Source: Nocardioides conyzicola (GTDB lineage: Bacteria; Actinomycetota; Actinomycetes; Propionibacteriales; Nocardioidaceae). From it: 64,000 nucleotides of DNA. Below the pieces are notes generated by a model that saw nothing but the letters and a program-made list of their open reading frames with translations, did no database searches and was not told where the DNA came from. A program made the translations under genes and the position numbers. Below, piece by piece: positions 63,164 through 64,000 of this stretch (the stretch's first letter is position 1; every line of letters begins with the position of its first letter). The stretch covers positions 124,001 to 188,000 of the forward strand of contig NZ_BAABKM010000002.1 of assembly GCF_039543825.1 (NCBI RefSeq), written 5' to 3'.

Positions 63164-64000
63164 GCAACCGCCCGGTCCGCCGCACCGCCGCACGCGTGGC
63201 GGGAGCCGTCGTGCTGCTCGCGGCTTCCGTCGCCACCTCGGGCTCGGCGGCGGGCGTCGACCCGCCGGCCACGACCGCCCGGGTGGGCTCCCCGACGTGG
63301 TCGTCGGGCAACGGCGTCCTGACCCTGGACTGGGGCGACCTCGACAAGACCCCGCAAGCGAGCCGGGGCGACGTCGTCGTGATGCAGTCCTGGGAGTTCC
63401 CCCGCATCCCGGCGCTGCGCCGGCAGCACCCCGGCGTCACGATCCTGATGTACAAGGACGTCTCAGCGGTGGTGAAGGAGGCCGAGTCCACCACCGGCCG
63501 CTTCCCCGCCGGCATGGGCTACGGCTGGGTGGCCAGGCATCACCCGTCGTGGCTGCTGCACGACAGCGTCGGCGCGATCATCGAGTGGTCGGACTGGCGC
63601 GGCCTCTACCCGATCAACATCGCCAACAGCGCCTACCAGCGGACCTGGTCGAGGAACGTCCTCGCCGAGCTGCGGGAGCACCAGTGGGACGGGGTGATGA
63701 TGGACGACGTCCTGACGATCCTCAGCCACGACACCGTCGGCGGCCGGGTCTCGACGCGGATCCCCGACGACGAGGCCCAGTACGCCGCCACCGCGTCGTT
63801 CCTGTCGCGCGTGGCGCCCCAGGTCCGCCGCGCCGGCTACCTGGCCGTCCCCAACCTCTCGGTCGAGTGGGACAACTGGAGGACGACGCTGGCGGACTGG
63901 ACGCCGTACGTCTCCGGCTGGGTGAACGAGCACTTCACCAACTGGCCCGGCAGCTCGGACCGCTTCGTCGGGGCGGACTGGCGGTGGAAGTTCCACGCCG
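63160..64000 (+). CDS. Secreted glycoside-hydrolase-like protein (GHL15 type), partial
   Basis: The first 280 codons of a gene cut by the window end. The GTG has GGAGGG five bases upstream. A signal peptide (about 1-33; ARVAGAVVLLAASVATSG) leads to a TIM-barrel-like region: RGDVVVMQSWEFPRIPALR, ILMYKDVSAVV, HDSVGAIIEWSDWRGLYPI and HQWDGVMMDDVL, the last with the paired acidic residues of a putative active site. This pattern fits the hypothetical glycosyl hydrolase family GHL15. The exact substrate is unknown. It is preceded by a coupled leader ORF. Confidence 0.75.
   Translation, partial: MSNRPVRRTAARVAGAVVLLAASVATSGSAAGVDPPATTARVGSPTWSSGNGVLTLDWGDLDKTPQASRGDVVVMQSWEFPRIPALRRQHPGVTILMYKDVSAVVKEAESTTGRFPAGMGYGWVARHHPSWLLHDSVGAIIEWSDWRGLYPINIANSAYQRTWSRNVLAELREHQWDGVMMDDVLTILSHDTVGGRVSTRIPDDEAQYAATASFLSRVAPQVRRAGYLAVPNLSVEWDNWRTTLADWTPYVSGWVNEHFTNWPGSSDRFVGADWRWKFHA

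Overview
The window is a very GC-rich actinobacterial chromosome segment, most like Nocardioides or a relative in the Nocardioidaceae. The evidence is gene content: NucS non-canonical mismatch repair, the GlgE glucan pathway, crotonyl-CoA carboxylase/reductase, an RsfS/NadD/GpgP-type operon and SigE-family sigma factors. Many GTG starts and TANNNT -10 boxes a few bases from the start codon agree. Genes are packed, with no gene-free stretch above 300 bases. I see no CRISPR array, insertion sequence, prophage or rRNA operon.

Region by region. 1-5.7 kb: a flotillin-like membrane scaffold with a small partner, release factor 3 (prfC), a lipoprotein, and a solitary DUF4157 (eCIS-core) protein. 5.7-10 kb: a FabH-type ketoacyl synthase, tRNA-Ala(GGC) with its terminator, and the proA, small membrane protein, nadD, rsfS, phosphatase cluster. 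10-18.3 kb: a secreted lysyl-oxidase-like protein, a phosphotransferase, a large helicase, etfBA, a small membrane protein and an enoyl-CoA hydratase. 18.3-34.5 kb: storage glucan and trehalose metabolism, with glgX and glgP convergent, then a huge secreted M36 protease, then the overlapping operon glgE-treS-mak-glgB. 34.5-43.3 kb: a Nudix protein with a GNAT-like N-terminus, an unknown protein, an EamA exporter divergent from a LysR regulator, a thioredoxin-fold/TPR protein without the CXXC, a CoA-transferase-family enzyme, a secreted HEXXH protease, a YjbR-type protein and a MarR regulator. 43.4-51.3 kb: short-chain acyl-CoA metabolism (SDR, two VOC proteins, MeaB, thiolase, Ccr), then a coiled-coil protein coupled to an AI-2E-family membrane protein. 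51.3-64 kb: a sigma factor with its membrane partner, a second EamA exporter divergent from a CGNR regulator, hydrolases, an MFS transporter, a GNAT, a zinc alcohol dehydrogenase, a tandem-fused hydroxyacyl-CoA dehydrogenase, nucS, and a secreted glycosidase-like protein preceded by a coupled short leader ORF.

How the genes work together. TreS makes maltose from trehalose, Mak phosphorylates it, GlgE polymerises maltose-1-phosphate, GlgB branches the product, and GlgX and GlgP degrade it. Thiolase, Ccr, an epimerase, MeaB, ETF and the hydroxyacyl-CoA dehydrogenase point to acetyl-CoA and short-chain acyl-CoA assimilation, probably by the ethylmalonyl-CoA route.

Most notable for follow-up: large palindromic units abutting stop codons, several with duplicated arms (11.6, 20.5, 35.3 and 35.9 kb); a recurrent leaderless promoter/start layout; a 26-codon leader ORF overlapping its downstream gene; and the solitary DUF4157 protein beside a lipoprotein of looser codon bias.
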